From: Leptospira semungkisensis
Lineage (GTDB): Bacteria > Spirochaetota > Leptospiria > Leptospirales > Leptospiraceae
DNA length: 64,000 nt
Direction of reading: 5' to 3'
NCBI RefSeq assembly: GCF_004770055.1
Contig: NZ_RQEP01000005.1
Span: forward strand, 930,001 to 994,000
The notes under the pieces were generated by a model. The model was given only the letters and a program-made list of their open reading frames with translations, was not told the origin of the DNA and did not search any database. A program made the translations under genes and the position numbers. Shown piece by piece: positions 9,392 through 17,678 of this stretch. Each line of letters begins with the position of its first letter. The first letter of the stretch is position 1.

Positions 9392-11026
9392 ATGAAAATT
9401 CGCCTTCGGATCATAGCCATATTTTGCTTCCTGTTGTCTGGGGCCCTTAGCGCTCAGCAGGATTTGCGCGTAGACGGGGACGGCACCAGTAGTGTAGCAG
9501 GTTCCTTGAATGTGGAAGTGCTCCGCGATGGAAAATCCGTACGAATTTCCTGGGATCCCCCGCGAGAAACCGGCGAGATCATTGTAGCGAGATCTTCTAG
9601 TATTATCGACAGTGCAGATAAATGTTATATTGCAGATTCTTTAGGAAAATTCCCTAGCGGTGTTGCCAATGGAGTCAATCAGATCTTTGATTATAATTTA
9701 AAGCCGGGAACTTATTATTATGCAGTGGTCTTGGCTCATCATGTTCGTAGGAAAGATGTTCGCTTGGTTGCGAATCGTAACTTTACGACGATTCCGATTG
9801 TAATCGAAAATAATCCACAAGTAAACAATACACCTCCTGCTCAGAATCCTCCTGTTACCCAAAATCCTCCGGTGAATAATCAGGTACCTCCTCCTGAAGA
9901 ACAAAAATATTTATCCGACAATGCGCGCGTAACGGACATCGCAGCAAAGAGAGAAGGTAAATTTGTTCGTATTACATGGGAGCCATATCCGAAAGGAATT
10001 CCTGGCGAAACTATTTATACGATCTATAAATCTGCAGAGCCTTTATCTAGTTTGAGTCTGATGAGAAAGGCGGAGAAGCTTGCGGAAGTTTCTCATCCTG
10101 AAAACAATTTCTTGGACCAAGATTTGACTAAGTCTCAAACCTTATACTACGGAGTCTCCGTGAAGCAAGGTTTGAAAGAAGTTTTACCTTTAGTACAGAA
10201 TCAATCCTTCATTCGTCATTTTTATGTTTATGACCAGGATAAGAGAAAGCCTCCTAAGGAAGATGATTCTGTTGTTACCAATCCTGACTTTTCTTTCGAT
10301 GAGATGCATGTTCGAGATTTGAATGCAACTACTGTCGAAGGAGGAATCCGCTTAGATTGGAAACCTCCTACGAAAGCGGACGAGAATACTGTTTACTCTA
10401 TTTACCAAGCTCTTAAACCTCTAGCGGGAGGAATGTCCACTTTCCTCGGCGGGAACGTCAAAAAGTTAGGCGAAATGGCTCACCCTGATACGAATGTAAT
10501 GGTTCGTATGAAACCCTATGACGGAACAGTTTATTTCGGTGTGACCGTAAAAAGGGGAGAAGTAGAGGACTTTACTCTTACTCTAGATCAGTCTTACGTT
10601 GCGATCGGCTCCAATCCAAACGAGCAAGATCAGAATAATCAGCAACAAACTGCGGATCAGGAACCTAAGGAAGATCAGAATCCGAAAGAAGAAGAGCAGA
10701 AACCTTCTCACAATGAAGAAAAGGCTCCTTTGATCGTTCAACAGGAAGAACCTTCCGAAGAAGAAATGGATCGGGTATTGAAATCCACCTTCTGGAAGGA
10801 TGAATATGCAGAAGCAATCCGGCAATTAGGACCTTATGCCGGAGCAGGAGATAATTCCATTCGTGGAAAAGCCAAGTTCTACATGGGAATGTCTTATTAT
10901 AGAAAAGGTGAATATAATAAAGCCTTAAAGTATTTTGTGCAAAAGGATACGAAGGCCTACAATCCGGAACGAACCGAATTCTGGACCAAGCAATGTCTGT
11001 CCAGAATAGGCGGAGGAAAAAGATGA
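9392..11026 (+). CDS. Exported protein with three fibronectin-type-III-like repeats and a C-terminal TPR
   Basis: 544 residues with a signal peptide (residues 1-21, LLSGALSAQQ). Three related modules each contain a VRISWDPP-like strand and a later YYxVV/YYGVSV-like strand: about residues 25-135, 190-285 and 315-405. These resemble Fn3 domains. A Pro/Asn linker separates the first two, and a Gln/Glu/Lys-rich linker precedes a short TPR-like C-terminus (GMSYYRKGEYNKALKYF). The stop overlaps the next start as ATGA, so it is coupled to the following TPR protein. It is probably a periplasmic or outer-membrane-associated structural or interaction protein. I know of no function. Confidence 0.75.
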   Translation: MKIRLRIIAIFCFLLSGALSAQQDLRVDGDGTSSVAGSLNVEVLRDGKSVRISWDPPRETGEIIVARSSSIIDSADKCYIADSLGKFPSGVANGVNQIFDYNLKPGTYYYAVVLAHHVRRKDVRLVANRNFTTIPIVIENNPQVNNTPPAQNPPVTQNPPVNNQVPPPEEQKYLSDNARVTDIAAKREGKFVRITWEPYPKGIPGETIYTIYKSAEPLSSLSLMRKAEKLAEVSHPENNFLDQDLTKSQTLYYGVSVKQGLKEVLPLVQNQSFIRHFYVYDQDKRKPPKEDDSVVTNPDFSFDEMHVRDLNATTVEGGIRLDWKPPTKADENTVYSIYQALKPLAGGMSTFLGGNVKKLGEMAHPDTNVMVRMKPYDGTVYFGVTVKRGEVEDFTLTLDQSYVAIGSNPNEQDQNNQQQTADQEPKEDQNPKEEEQKPSHNEEKAPLIVQQEEPSEEEMDRVLKSTFWKDEYAEAIRQLGPYAGAGDNSIRGKAKFYMGMSYYRKGEYNKALKYFVQKDTKAYNPERTEFWTKQCLSRIGGGKR

Positions 11027-12177
11027 ACCGTTCCATCATATTAGTAACAGGATTTTTATTTGTCTGTGCCGGCCTTTTAACGGGCATTTATACGGCTGTG
11101 ATCCAGGACAATGATTCTTCGAATCGTACTATTCTGGAAAAGGTGCGAGAAGGAGAAGAGTTCCTAAAACATTCCAATCCTAAGTCTGCCGACAAGGCAT
11201 TGGATATCTTTGCGGAGCTTTCTTCCAAGGATGTGGGTTCAGATCTTTCTTTCAGGATCCAATATGATCTGGGCGCCGCTTTGGACAAGACCGGAGACAA
11301 GATGCGTGCTCTCGGAATCTTTCGTGAGTTAAATCAGAAAGAAGGTCTTTCCCGAGAAGAAAAAGCGAAGGTTGCTTATGGTCTTGGAAATCTTCTTCTT
11401 CTTTTAAATAGAGACGAAGAAGGCAAAGGACATCTCGAAGAAGTGCTTCGCACATCCAGTGATAATAAACTCAGATCCAATGCTCTTTCTGCGATCGCAG
11501 ATTATTATATGAAGAAGGGCAATTACGATCAGTCCAGAAAGAACTACGTTCTCGCATTACAAGAAGATCCGGAGAATGTTAAGGCGAGGGTCCGCTGGGG
11601 TAAATCTTTACGTAGAATGGGCAAGGACTGGTCCGCTTACGATGTATACGAAGATTACGTGCAGTCAGACGCGTACTTCGATCCGGACAAGATTGCAGTG
11701 GATAAGGAATTCCGCTCAGGTCTTTTGGAGAAGGGAAGACAGTTATACGTTCATAAGCAGTACTATAATGCTATCGAAACTTTGAAGAAGGCTCTGGACA
11801 TCGGAGTCAGCGAAAGCGCGAGAGAGCAAGCTTGGTACTATATTGCCGAAAGTTATGACGCTCTCGGAAAACCAGAAACAGCAATCCAATATTTGAACAA
11901 AATATTAGAAAATTCTGATGGAACTATGGACCAAACGGCCATATTCCGAAAAGGAACCATTTATTTCCGTAGTGGGCAATATGAAAAGGCTGCATCCGTG
12001 TTCCACGACGCTGCGGATCGCAACCCTGATTCTCCTATCGGAAAGAAGGCACTCACTTGGAGAAAAGAAGCTTTGGATCAGATCGAAGACGATTTGAAAT
12101 ACAAGGACAGCGATTCTGCTAAGGCCAAACCTTCTAACGATGAAGACGATCGCTTGGATGATGATTGGAAATACTAA
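11023..12177 (+). CDS. TPR-repeat membrane-anchored or exported protein
   Basis: 384 residues. The ATG at 11023 has GGAGG six bases upstream and overlaps the previous stop codon (ATGA); an in-frame ATG at 10993 is a poorer choice. The N-terminus (MNRSIILVTGFLFVCAGLLTG) is a signal anchor. At least seven TPR-like units follow (for example YYMKKGNYDQSRKNYVLAL and AWYYIAESYDALGKPETAI), and the tail is Asp-rich (DEDDRLDDD). It probably works with the Fn3/TPR protein encoded just upstream. The specific role is unknown. Confidence 0.78.
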   Translation: MNRSIILVTGFLFVCAGLLTGIYTAVIQDNDSSNRTILEKVREGEEFLKHSNPKSADKALDIFAELSSKDVGSDLSFRIQYDLGAALDKTGDKMRALGIFRELNQKEGLSREEKAKVAYGLGNLLLLLNRDEEGKGHLEEVLRTSSDNKLRSNALSAIADYYMKKGNYDQSRKNYVLALQEDPENVKARVRWGKSLRRMGKDWSAYDVYEDYVQSDAYFDPDKIAVDKEFRSGLLEKGRQLYVHKQYYNAIETLKKALDIGVSESAREQAWYYIAESYDALGKPETAIQYLNKILENSDGTMDQTAIFRKGTIYFRSGQYEKAASVFHDAADRNPDSPIGKKALTWRKEALDQIEDDLKYKDSDSAKAKPSNDEDDRLDDDWKY

Positions 12178-12180
12178 AAG

Positions 12181-13146
12181 TTAAGCGGATGTCTGAACGA
12201 ATTCTTGTTCGGACATTTCGATTTTGATCCCTAAGCAATCGTAAATTGCATGCGGTATATCTTTCAAAGCCTTGATGCTATTCTTCATTTGATCCGTGTA
12301 TTTTCCGTATAAGATTGTTGGCACAGGATTGAGAGTGTGAACATCCACGGTTAGATCTTCCAGATTTCCATGATCGGAAGTGATGATGAGCTGATCTTCC
12401 TCCGGATCCATTGCGTCAATGACTCCTAACAGGAATTCCTCCAGATCCAGAATACATTTCTGGGCGCCTCTCCAGTTCATCTTATGACCGACCTTGTCGG
12501 TAATGAAATATTCGTAGATGCAAAGAGTATGATCACCTTTGACTGCAGGGACTATATCCTTTCCGGTTTTGTAAGGATCTTGGATCTCCAATACTGGATC
12601 ATCTTTGTCTATGAATTCTCTTCCGAACTTACGAAGGAAGTCACGGCTGATATCCATATACAATCCTTTGCCTTCTCTCAGATCGTCCATTCCCTTGAGA
12701 GGTTTGTCGGCAGCCATCTGTATAAGAGTAGAAGCGGATACATGTCTTGGATTCTTTTTAACGTGTTCTGCAAATCCAGGAGTGTAGCAATTCAAGAGAT
12801 CCGCTTTGAATCCGTTCTCTTCTAATATTCGGATAATGGAATATTTTGCTATGATACGCTTTAAGGTGAAGGTAGGAAATCCGCTCATGTGGCGGCTCAA
12901 GACTTGGCAGGCATTGATCCCTGTCCAAAGAGAAGTTTGTCCCGTTGCGCTTTGGGGAAGTCCCTTGACTCCCATGCTTGCATCGGTCCTTAAATAAACC
13001 AAGTCCTTGAGGCGGGAAGAAATATCGGAAGGAAACTCCTTTCCTCCCAGGGGAAGAAAAATCCCATTCGCATACTTTGCAAAAGGGTTCTTTTCTGGAT
13101 CCTTCTCTCCGAATCCGATCCCATCTATAAATACGTAAAATATCAT
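12181..13146 (-). CDS. Metalloenzyme of the alkaline phosphatase/iPGM superfamily
   Basis: 321 residues with the metal-site motifs of the phosphopentomutase/cofactor-independent phosphoglycerate mutase superfamily. These are FIDGIG (Asp near residue 8), QSATGQTSLWTG with the candidate Thr/Ser nucleophile (about 65-76), DKVGHKMNW, TSDHGNLED and VHTLNP. It is shorter than true iPGM (about 510) or DeoB (about 390), so it lacks the large cap domain, and the substrate is unknown. Leptospira annotations usually call this simply a metalloenzyme-domain protein. It converges on the TPR gene with a three-base gap. Its 5' leader carries a tRNA-like sequence. Confidence 0.7.
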   Translation of the reverse strand: MIFYVFIDGIGFGEKDPEKNPFAKYANGIFLPLGGKEFPSDISSRLKDLVYLRTDASMGVKGLPQSATGQTSLWTGINACQVLSRHMSGFPTFTLKRIIAKYSIIRILEENGFKADLLNCYTPGFAEHVKKNPRHVSASTLIQMAADKPLKGMDDLREGKGLYMDISRDFLRKFGREFIDKDDPVLEIQDPYKTGKDIVPAVKGDHTLCIYEYFITDKVGHKMNWRGAQKCILDLEEFLLGVIDAMDPEEDQLIITSDHGNLEDLTVDVHTLNPVPTILYGKYTDQMKNSIKALKDIPHAIYDCLGIKIEMSEQEFVQTSA

Positions 13147-13160
13147 CTTATAGCCCGAAA

Positions 13161-13197
13161 GAAGAGCGCTCTACCATTGAATTAGACTGATTCTTTA
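13161..13197 (-). other. tRNA 5'-half-like sequence in a leader
   Basis: Read on the minus strand, this stretch contains TAATTCAATGGTAGAGCGC, which closely resembles the D-arm of a tRNA. The rest of a tRNA is missing: no TTCGA-type T-arm follows, and the metalloenzyme start codon at 13146 lies where the anticodon arm's 3' side would be. It may be the remnant of a tRNA gene or a chance match. Confidence 0.3.
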
Positions 13198-13222
13198 TGA
13201 TAGAATCGCCGATACTAGAAAG

Positions 13223-14236
13223 GTGAACCCTCGTACAAGTAGCAGAAGATCTAGAATTCTATCTCTGATACTCCTATGTCCTGCGTTGGTTTCCATCCCT
13301 TTTTTTACTTCAGAATGGAAGGATGCAGTTTTCTTTTCTCCGGTCCCAGTTCTTAGTTCGCAGCCAAAACAGAAGAAGGAGCTATTCTCTTCTAACCTAG
13401 TCCATAGACTGGAAGATCCTTATTACGATCTAGGCTTACGATTTGAATATTTAATACGGGAATTTTCCAATCTAAGTTCGGATAAGAATGCCGAATCATT
13501 GGGCAAATCGCTTCGCTCCGGATTTCGATTAAAACTAATTCGCATTTACGATTATAATTTCAGGTCTATGTATTCTTCCGATCCAGAAGGGCCTGCATTT
13601 CACAGTGGGCTTAGGCTCCTAGGCTTAGAAGTGCTTAGGTCAGGTTGGGCAGAAGATACTGAGAAATTTCTGTTATACCGCAGCTCGAATGGAGAACTTT
13701 ATTTTCAAATCCCCAAAGAAGATGGCGAAAGGATCATTAAAGAATCTACCGGTAAGAAGAGCTCTTATCTACCTCGGGAATTTTCAGAAGGAGTGCTCTA
13801 TTGGGTTTTTCGAAAAACCGAAGAAGGGCATGAACTATTAGAAACCAATTTAGATCCGAACAGTCCTTTGCTTCCGGAGAAGACTAAAAGGATAACTGAG
13901 CCCGTTCCTAGAGAAGATGCGGAAACTACAACTCACGCATTGCTCGAGAAATTTTCCAAATCCGATCGATTCATTGAAAGACCTGTTTGGGAGAAGGCAA
14001 CCCAAGGGAATACCGAGATTTTTCTAACATATCCGAGAAAGTCTAGGGCCCAAGAGATGTTATTGATATTGGCTGCGATCTCCTCTTCTCTTCTTGCTTT
14101 GTTAGGCGGAGTCCTTGCCGCTCGCATTCTATATACGATCCGAATTGAGAAGAGATACTTAGAGAGAGAGGACGCATTAAAAATGAAAACGGAATTAGTT
14201 CGTTTGCTCGGGCTTTTTCGGGAAAGGACCAGATGA
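13223..14236 (+). CDS. Hypothetical membrane protein, first gene of a five-gene overlapping cluster
   Basis: 337 residues with a GTG start. There is a hydrophobic N-terminal segment (about 11-29) and a second one near the C-terminus (about 277-302, LLILAAISSSLLALLGGVLAA), followed by a charged, coiled cytoplasmic tail. The architecture is an extracytoplasmic domain of about 245 residues held by two helices, as in sensor or accessory subunits. The stop overlaps the next start as ATGA, and the next gene has the same outline, so the two probably form a complex. I do not recognise the family. Confidence 0.65.
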   Translation: MNPRTSSRRSRILSLILLCPALVSIPFFTSEWKDAVFFSPVPVLSSQPKQKKELFSSNLVHRLEDPYYDLGLRFEYLIREFSNLSSDKNAESLGKSLRSGFRLKLIRIYDYNFRSMYSSDPEGPAFHSGLRLLGLEVLRSGWAEDTEKFLLYRSSNGELYFQIPKEDGERIIKESTGKKSSYLPREFSEGVLYWVFRKTEEGHELLETNLDPNSPLLPEKTKRITEPVPREDAETTTHALLEKFSKSDRFIERPVWEKATQGNTEIFLTYPRKSRAQEMLLILAAISSSLLALLGGVLAARILYTIRIEKRYLEREDALKMKTELVRLLGLFRERTR

Positions 14237-16461
14237 TAGGTTTTAAATTCAGACTCGTTCTTTCTTTGGCGTTCTTATTCTCGTCTATGGTTCTCTGGTT
14301 GGAGCCTTATTTTCCTTCCGGGATATTTTATAAGTCTAGATTGGATTCTGTATTCTCTTCCTTTAATAAGGATGTTTTGGAATTAGAGAAGAAGATCAGA
14401 GATTCGAAACCGGAAGAGTTGAGTATAGATTCTTCTTTCGTACCTGTGAAGACATTCACCACTTGGGATCCGATCTTAAAGATCACTCCTGATCTAGATT
14501 TTTCTGCAGAGAAGGAAAGGCTTGTGCTTACTCAATCTTGGGAAGGAAAGATTAGTAGGCTTCTCGTACTTGAAAATGAGCCTGTCTTATTCGTACCTTT
14601 GCAGGAAAAGTCGATCGCAGTACTTGCCATCTTGGACAAGGACAGATTCAGAATCTCTATCGAGGATAAAGTGGAGTATTTTGTTCCCGAGCCTAAGGTG
14701 GGAACTTTCTCCGATTGGGAAGAGAAAGGAGATAAAGCCGATCCTCGTAGGATCTCCGAAGAACTATTGCGTTCTATGAAAGACTCCGGCACGGATTTCA
14801 AAGAGATCCGATTGGGAGAGAAATCTTATAGAGGATACTATGCATCGTATCCGGATGATAAGATCGGATTCATCCAAGGGATTTTATTGCTAGTTCCTAC
14901 GGAACCGAATCTATTTCTATTATTGTTTCCTATATTCTTCGGTCTTCTTCTCGCATTGGATCTTTGTATCTTAATCGTTCGTAGGAACAAGGCTGCTTCT
15001 GTTTATAGACGCTCCGAAATCTCCAGACTGATCCAGCTTCTTTCTCAAAGAATAGAAGAGAATGCTTTCCAGCAGATAGAAGCAAAGAAAATGCAAGAAG
15101 TCCCAGAGTTAGTTACTGAACCTGAGCCTGCGGTTTTGGAAACTAGAGCCTCCGTATCCGGGACTTTTTACGTGCTGCCTTTTGATCTTCCTCAGGATTC
15201 ATTCTTAACTCCTAAGTATTTGAGAGAAAAGAGATCATTGGAGCCGACGGCTTCCGAATTCACAGGATCAGTTACGATCGCAGAACTTCCTCCTCCAGTT
15301 CAGAAAAAGAGAGACTCTATCTTTACTGATGAGCTCGCTAAATTGGTAGAGAAGGTAAAGACAGTTGCTCCGGCAGAAATCCAGAAGATAGAAATCAGCG
15401 ATCGTCCTAAAGATTCCGGACTTCTGGCAAAAGCGTTAAGAGTCACAGGACTTGCGGAGATAGGACTTAAGGCGGCAAGAGGATTATCTCCTCAACACAA
15501 GTCTAGATTCTTTTTGTGGGCAAGGGCTTGGTGGGGAATCCGAAAAACGGATCCGAATGAGGAGCTGCCTCTTTCTGACAAATTCAAGATCTGGTTGGAG
15601 AAACAACCGATCCGAGAGAAGAGAAAGATATTGGAAGTCTTGGACGAGATCCACCAAGGTTTGGATACTCCTACATCTTCTTTGTTGAAATATTATTTAA
15701 CGATCTTTTCTTCTCTTCATCTGAAATCTTTCAGTATTCATTTCTATGATAGAAGAAGGGGCGCTTATCTTCCTGTAGTGTCATACGGATTACAGCCTTA
15801 TAGTCGTCAGAACATGATCTTTCTCTATGGAGACCAATTTTTAGGTAAAGAAACAGGAGATGTCTCGATCATTGATGTAACGGAAGAAAGACGAAATGAT
15901 CATTTCTTCCGAAAGAAATTTGATGCAGCGGATTTGGACGGAGTAATGAGGATCGTATCCTTTCCTCTATTCAGATCAGGATTAGACTTTAGATTTTTCT
16001 TATTATTCCCCGATCCACCGAATAACGATTTAGCGGATCAAATCCGCGATAATGTGGAGCACTCGATAGAGCCTGTGGAGGATGCCTTCTTACAATTGGA
16101 GATTGAACAGGCATCTCATGCGATACAAGATAAAAGAGACTTGGTCCAGATCCAATTCTTGTTATTGCGTTGGGCGACTCACGGAGAAAGAAGCAAATGC
16201 AATCTGTATAAGATCAGATCTACTGGGGATCTGGAATATCCGATCTTGGACGAATGGAGAAGAAAGGCCCTGGAAAAAATACAACCGATCCTTGGCTCCG
16301 AAGATTATGGTTTCGGTGTTTCCCCTTCCGAGATCTTTGTTCTCTCTAGAGAGGAAAGACAAGAAGAATTGGATGAGATCCTGAAATCTGTAGGTCAACC
16401 TTACAAGATCATTCCTCTTCCCTATCCGGAAAATGGAAAAAATCTCTACACATATATTTAA
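14233..16461 (+). CDS. Membrane sensor-like protein with extracytoplasmic domain and GAF-like cytoplasmic region
   Basis: 742 residues. An N-terminal helix (about 7-23) is followed by an extracytoplasmic domain (about 25-220) and a second helix (about 222-248, LFLLLFPIFFGLLLALDLCIL). A long cytoplasmic part of about 490 residues follows: a Pro/Glu-rich linker, then a region with strands like SFSIHFYDRRRGAYLPVVSYG and IVSFPLFRSGLDFRFFLLF that looks like a GAF fold. No kinase, cyclase, GGDEF or phosphatase motif is visible, so any output must be through protein contact. It overlaps both neighbours. Probably genus-restricted. Confidence 0.6.
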   Translation: MIGFKFRLVLSLAFLFSSMVLWLEPYFPSGIFYKSRLDSVFSSFNKDVLELEKKIRDSKPEELSIDSSFVPVKTFTTWDPILKITPDLDFSAEKERLVLTQSWEGKISRLLVLENEPVLFVPLQEKSIAVLAILDKDRFRISIEDKVEYFVPEPKVGTFSDWEEKGDKADPRRISEELLRSMKDSGTDFKEIRLGEKSYRGYYASYPDDKIGFIQGILLLVPTEPNLFLLLFPIFFGLLLALDLCILIVRRNKAASVYRRSEISRLIQLLSQRIEENAFQQIEAKKMQEVPELVTEPEPAVLETRASVSGTFYVLPFDLPQDSFLTPKYLREKRSLEPTASEFTGSVTIAELPPPVQKKRDSIFTDELAKLVEKVKTVAPAEIQKIEISDRPKDSGLLAKALRVTGLAEIGLKAARGLSPQHKSRFFLWARAWWGIRKTDPNEELPLSDKFKIWLEKQPIREKRKILEVLDEIHQGLDTPTSSLLKYYLTIFSSLHLKSFSIHFYDRRRGAYLPVVSYGLQPYSRQNMIFLYGDQFLGKETGDVSIIDVTEERRNDHFFRKKFDAADLDGVMRIVSFPLFRSGLDFRFFLLFPDPPNNDLADQIRDNVEHSIEPVEDAFLQLEIEQASHAIQDKRDLVQIQFLLLRWATHGERSKCNLYKIRSTGDLEYPILDEWRRKALEKIQPILGSEDYGFGVSPSEIFVLSREERQEELDEILKSVGQPYKIIPLPYPENGKNLYTYI

Positions 16462-17062
16462 TATTTTTCTAATACGATCTGCGATCGTACTGTCTCTTCT
16501 TTTTAGTGTCGCTTCTCTCTTGGCTCAAGAAGAGAATCGTAGGGAATGGAATAAGGCTGCAAAAGAAAAGATCTTAGCTTTTCAACAAGGCGGAAAAGAG
16601 GCAGAAAGCCTTCCCTTTTTAGAAGAATATGTGAAGAAGAATCCGAGCGAGCTGATGTTCCGGCTCTATCTGGCCCGGGCTCTTTTTTGGAGAGCGGACC
16701 TTCCCTTGCCCGAGCATTCGGAAGATGTGTTTTCCCGAATGGAAAAGATAAAAGCGATCCGAGAGAATTATCTGAGATCAGCAGGAATCTTCGAGGAAGC
16801 TCTGGGGCATTTGAGTAAGATTGCTCCTAGAGATCCCGATTTGGGAAAATGGCTTTTTCTTTGGGCGATGACGGAATGGTATGCAGGAAGGGAAGACAGA
16901 GCCATCCAGCTCTTCAAAAAGGCATTCAAACAGGATTTTCGTTTGAACCAGGCGAATTTCAATATAGCCGCAATCTATGAGAGCCTCGGACAGATCGCAG
17001 ATTCTAAAATTTATTACGGAACCTACTTGAAAAACGAAAAGGAACTGAAAGAAGAGGAGTAA
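16433..17062 (+). CDS. Exported TPR-like protein
   Basis: 209 residues; the start codon lies 29 bases inside the preceding gene. The N-terminus has a signal sequence (IRSAIVLSLLFSVASLLAQEE, cleavage near residue 31). The mature protein contains TPR-like helices (LMFRLYLARALFWRADLP; FNIAAIYESLGQIADSKIYY). Its stop codon shares one base with the start of the small helix-rich gene that follows. The tight overlaps place it in the same operon as the two membrane proteins, so it is plausibly their periplasmic partner. Confidence 0.68.
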   Translation: MEKISTHIFNIFLIRSAIVLSLLFSVASLLAQEENRREWNKAAKEKILAFQQGGKEAESLPFLEEYVKKNPSELMFRLYLARALFWRADLPLPEHSEDVFSRMEKIKAIRENYLRSAGIFEEALGHLSKIAPRDPDLGKWLFLWAMTEWYAGREDRAIQLFKKAFKQDFRLNQANFNIAAIYESLGQIADSKIYYGTYLKNEKELKEEE

Positions 17063-17265
17063 TGGCCCGTGTCGAAAGAAGATTTCAGATGCTCCTCACC
17101 GAAGAGGAATTCGAACTATTGAGAACAGAAGCGGAGAAGAGGGAACTCTCTGCTTCCGAATTACTTCGCACCTGTTTTCGAAATGAGATCTTTCGATCCG
17201 ATTCCTACCAAAGGCTTGAAGCTCTAAGAGAGCTGACTAAAATCTATCCGGAACCTTCTCCTTGA
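17062..17265 (+). CDS. Small ribbon-helix-helix-like protein (antitoxin-like)
   Basis: 67 residues. The sequence pattern RVERRFQMLLTEEEFELL then EKRELSASELLRTCF fits a short strand plus two helices, as in ribbon-helix-helix DNA-binding antitoxins. Its start overlaps the upstream stop by one base, and its own stop overlaps the next start (TTGA), so translation is coupled on both sides. With the following gene it has the order and sizes of a VapBC-type pair, but it is embedded in an envelope operon, so a regulatory role unrelated to a toxin is also possible. Confidence 0.6.
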   Translation: MARVERRFQMLLTEEEFELLRTEAEKRELSASELLRTCFRNEIFRSDSYQRLEALRELTKIYPEPSP

Positions 17266-17678
17266 AATTATTATTATCTTCCGAATGTTTTCGTGAATTG
17301 GTCAGAGGTTCCGCGGCGTCCAGACGATCCGTATTCTCCGCGATAGAATCACTTACTAAAAAAAATCACGTATTCGTTTTGGCTCTTTCTAGTTTAGAAG
17401 AAGTATTAGCCAAGGAATCAGATCCGACAAAAAGAGAGATCCTTTGGAACCAATCCAAGAATCTATTTTTAGAATTCCTTCCCGTAAGAAAGGAAGAGAT
17501 AGCGCTCGCGCTTAGACTCTCTTCTTCTGCTTCCTTACGCTGGGAAGAATGGGTAGAAGTTGCCGTCGCTTCTCTCGCTGATCTGGACGGTATACTTTGT
17601 TTAAATCGTAAATGGAAAGAGCAGAGCTTAGTAAAGATCCTACTCGCTCAGGAAATAGACCTCGACGGGGTCGCTTAA
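17262..17678 (+). CDS. PIN-like protein, possibly degenerate toxin partner
   Basis: 138 residues with a TTG start overlapping the previous stop. The outline resembles a PIN domain: an N-terminal strand (MKLLLSSECFRELV), a central VFVLALSSLEEVLA and a C-terminal VASLADLDGILCLNRKW segment like the ADxLLTxNxKDF motif. The first catalytic Asp of the usual DTNVL start is replaced by Ser, so nuclease activity is doubtful. The 3' end overlaps the convergent gene at 17640 by 39 bases. Assignment rests on pattern and context only. Confidence 0.5.
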   Translation: MKLLLSSECFRELVRGSAASRRSVFSAIESLTKKNHVFVLALSSLEEVLAKESDPTKREILWNQSKNLFLEFLPVRKEEIALALRLSSSASLRWEEWVEVAVASLADLDGILCLNRKWKEQSLVKILLAQEIDLDGVA

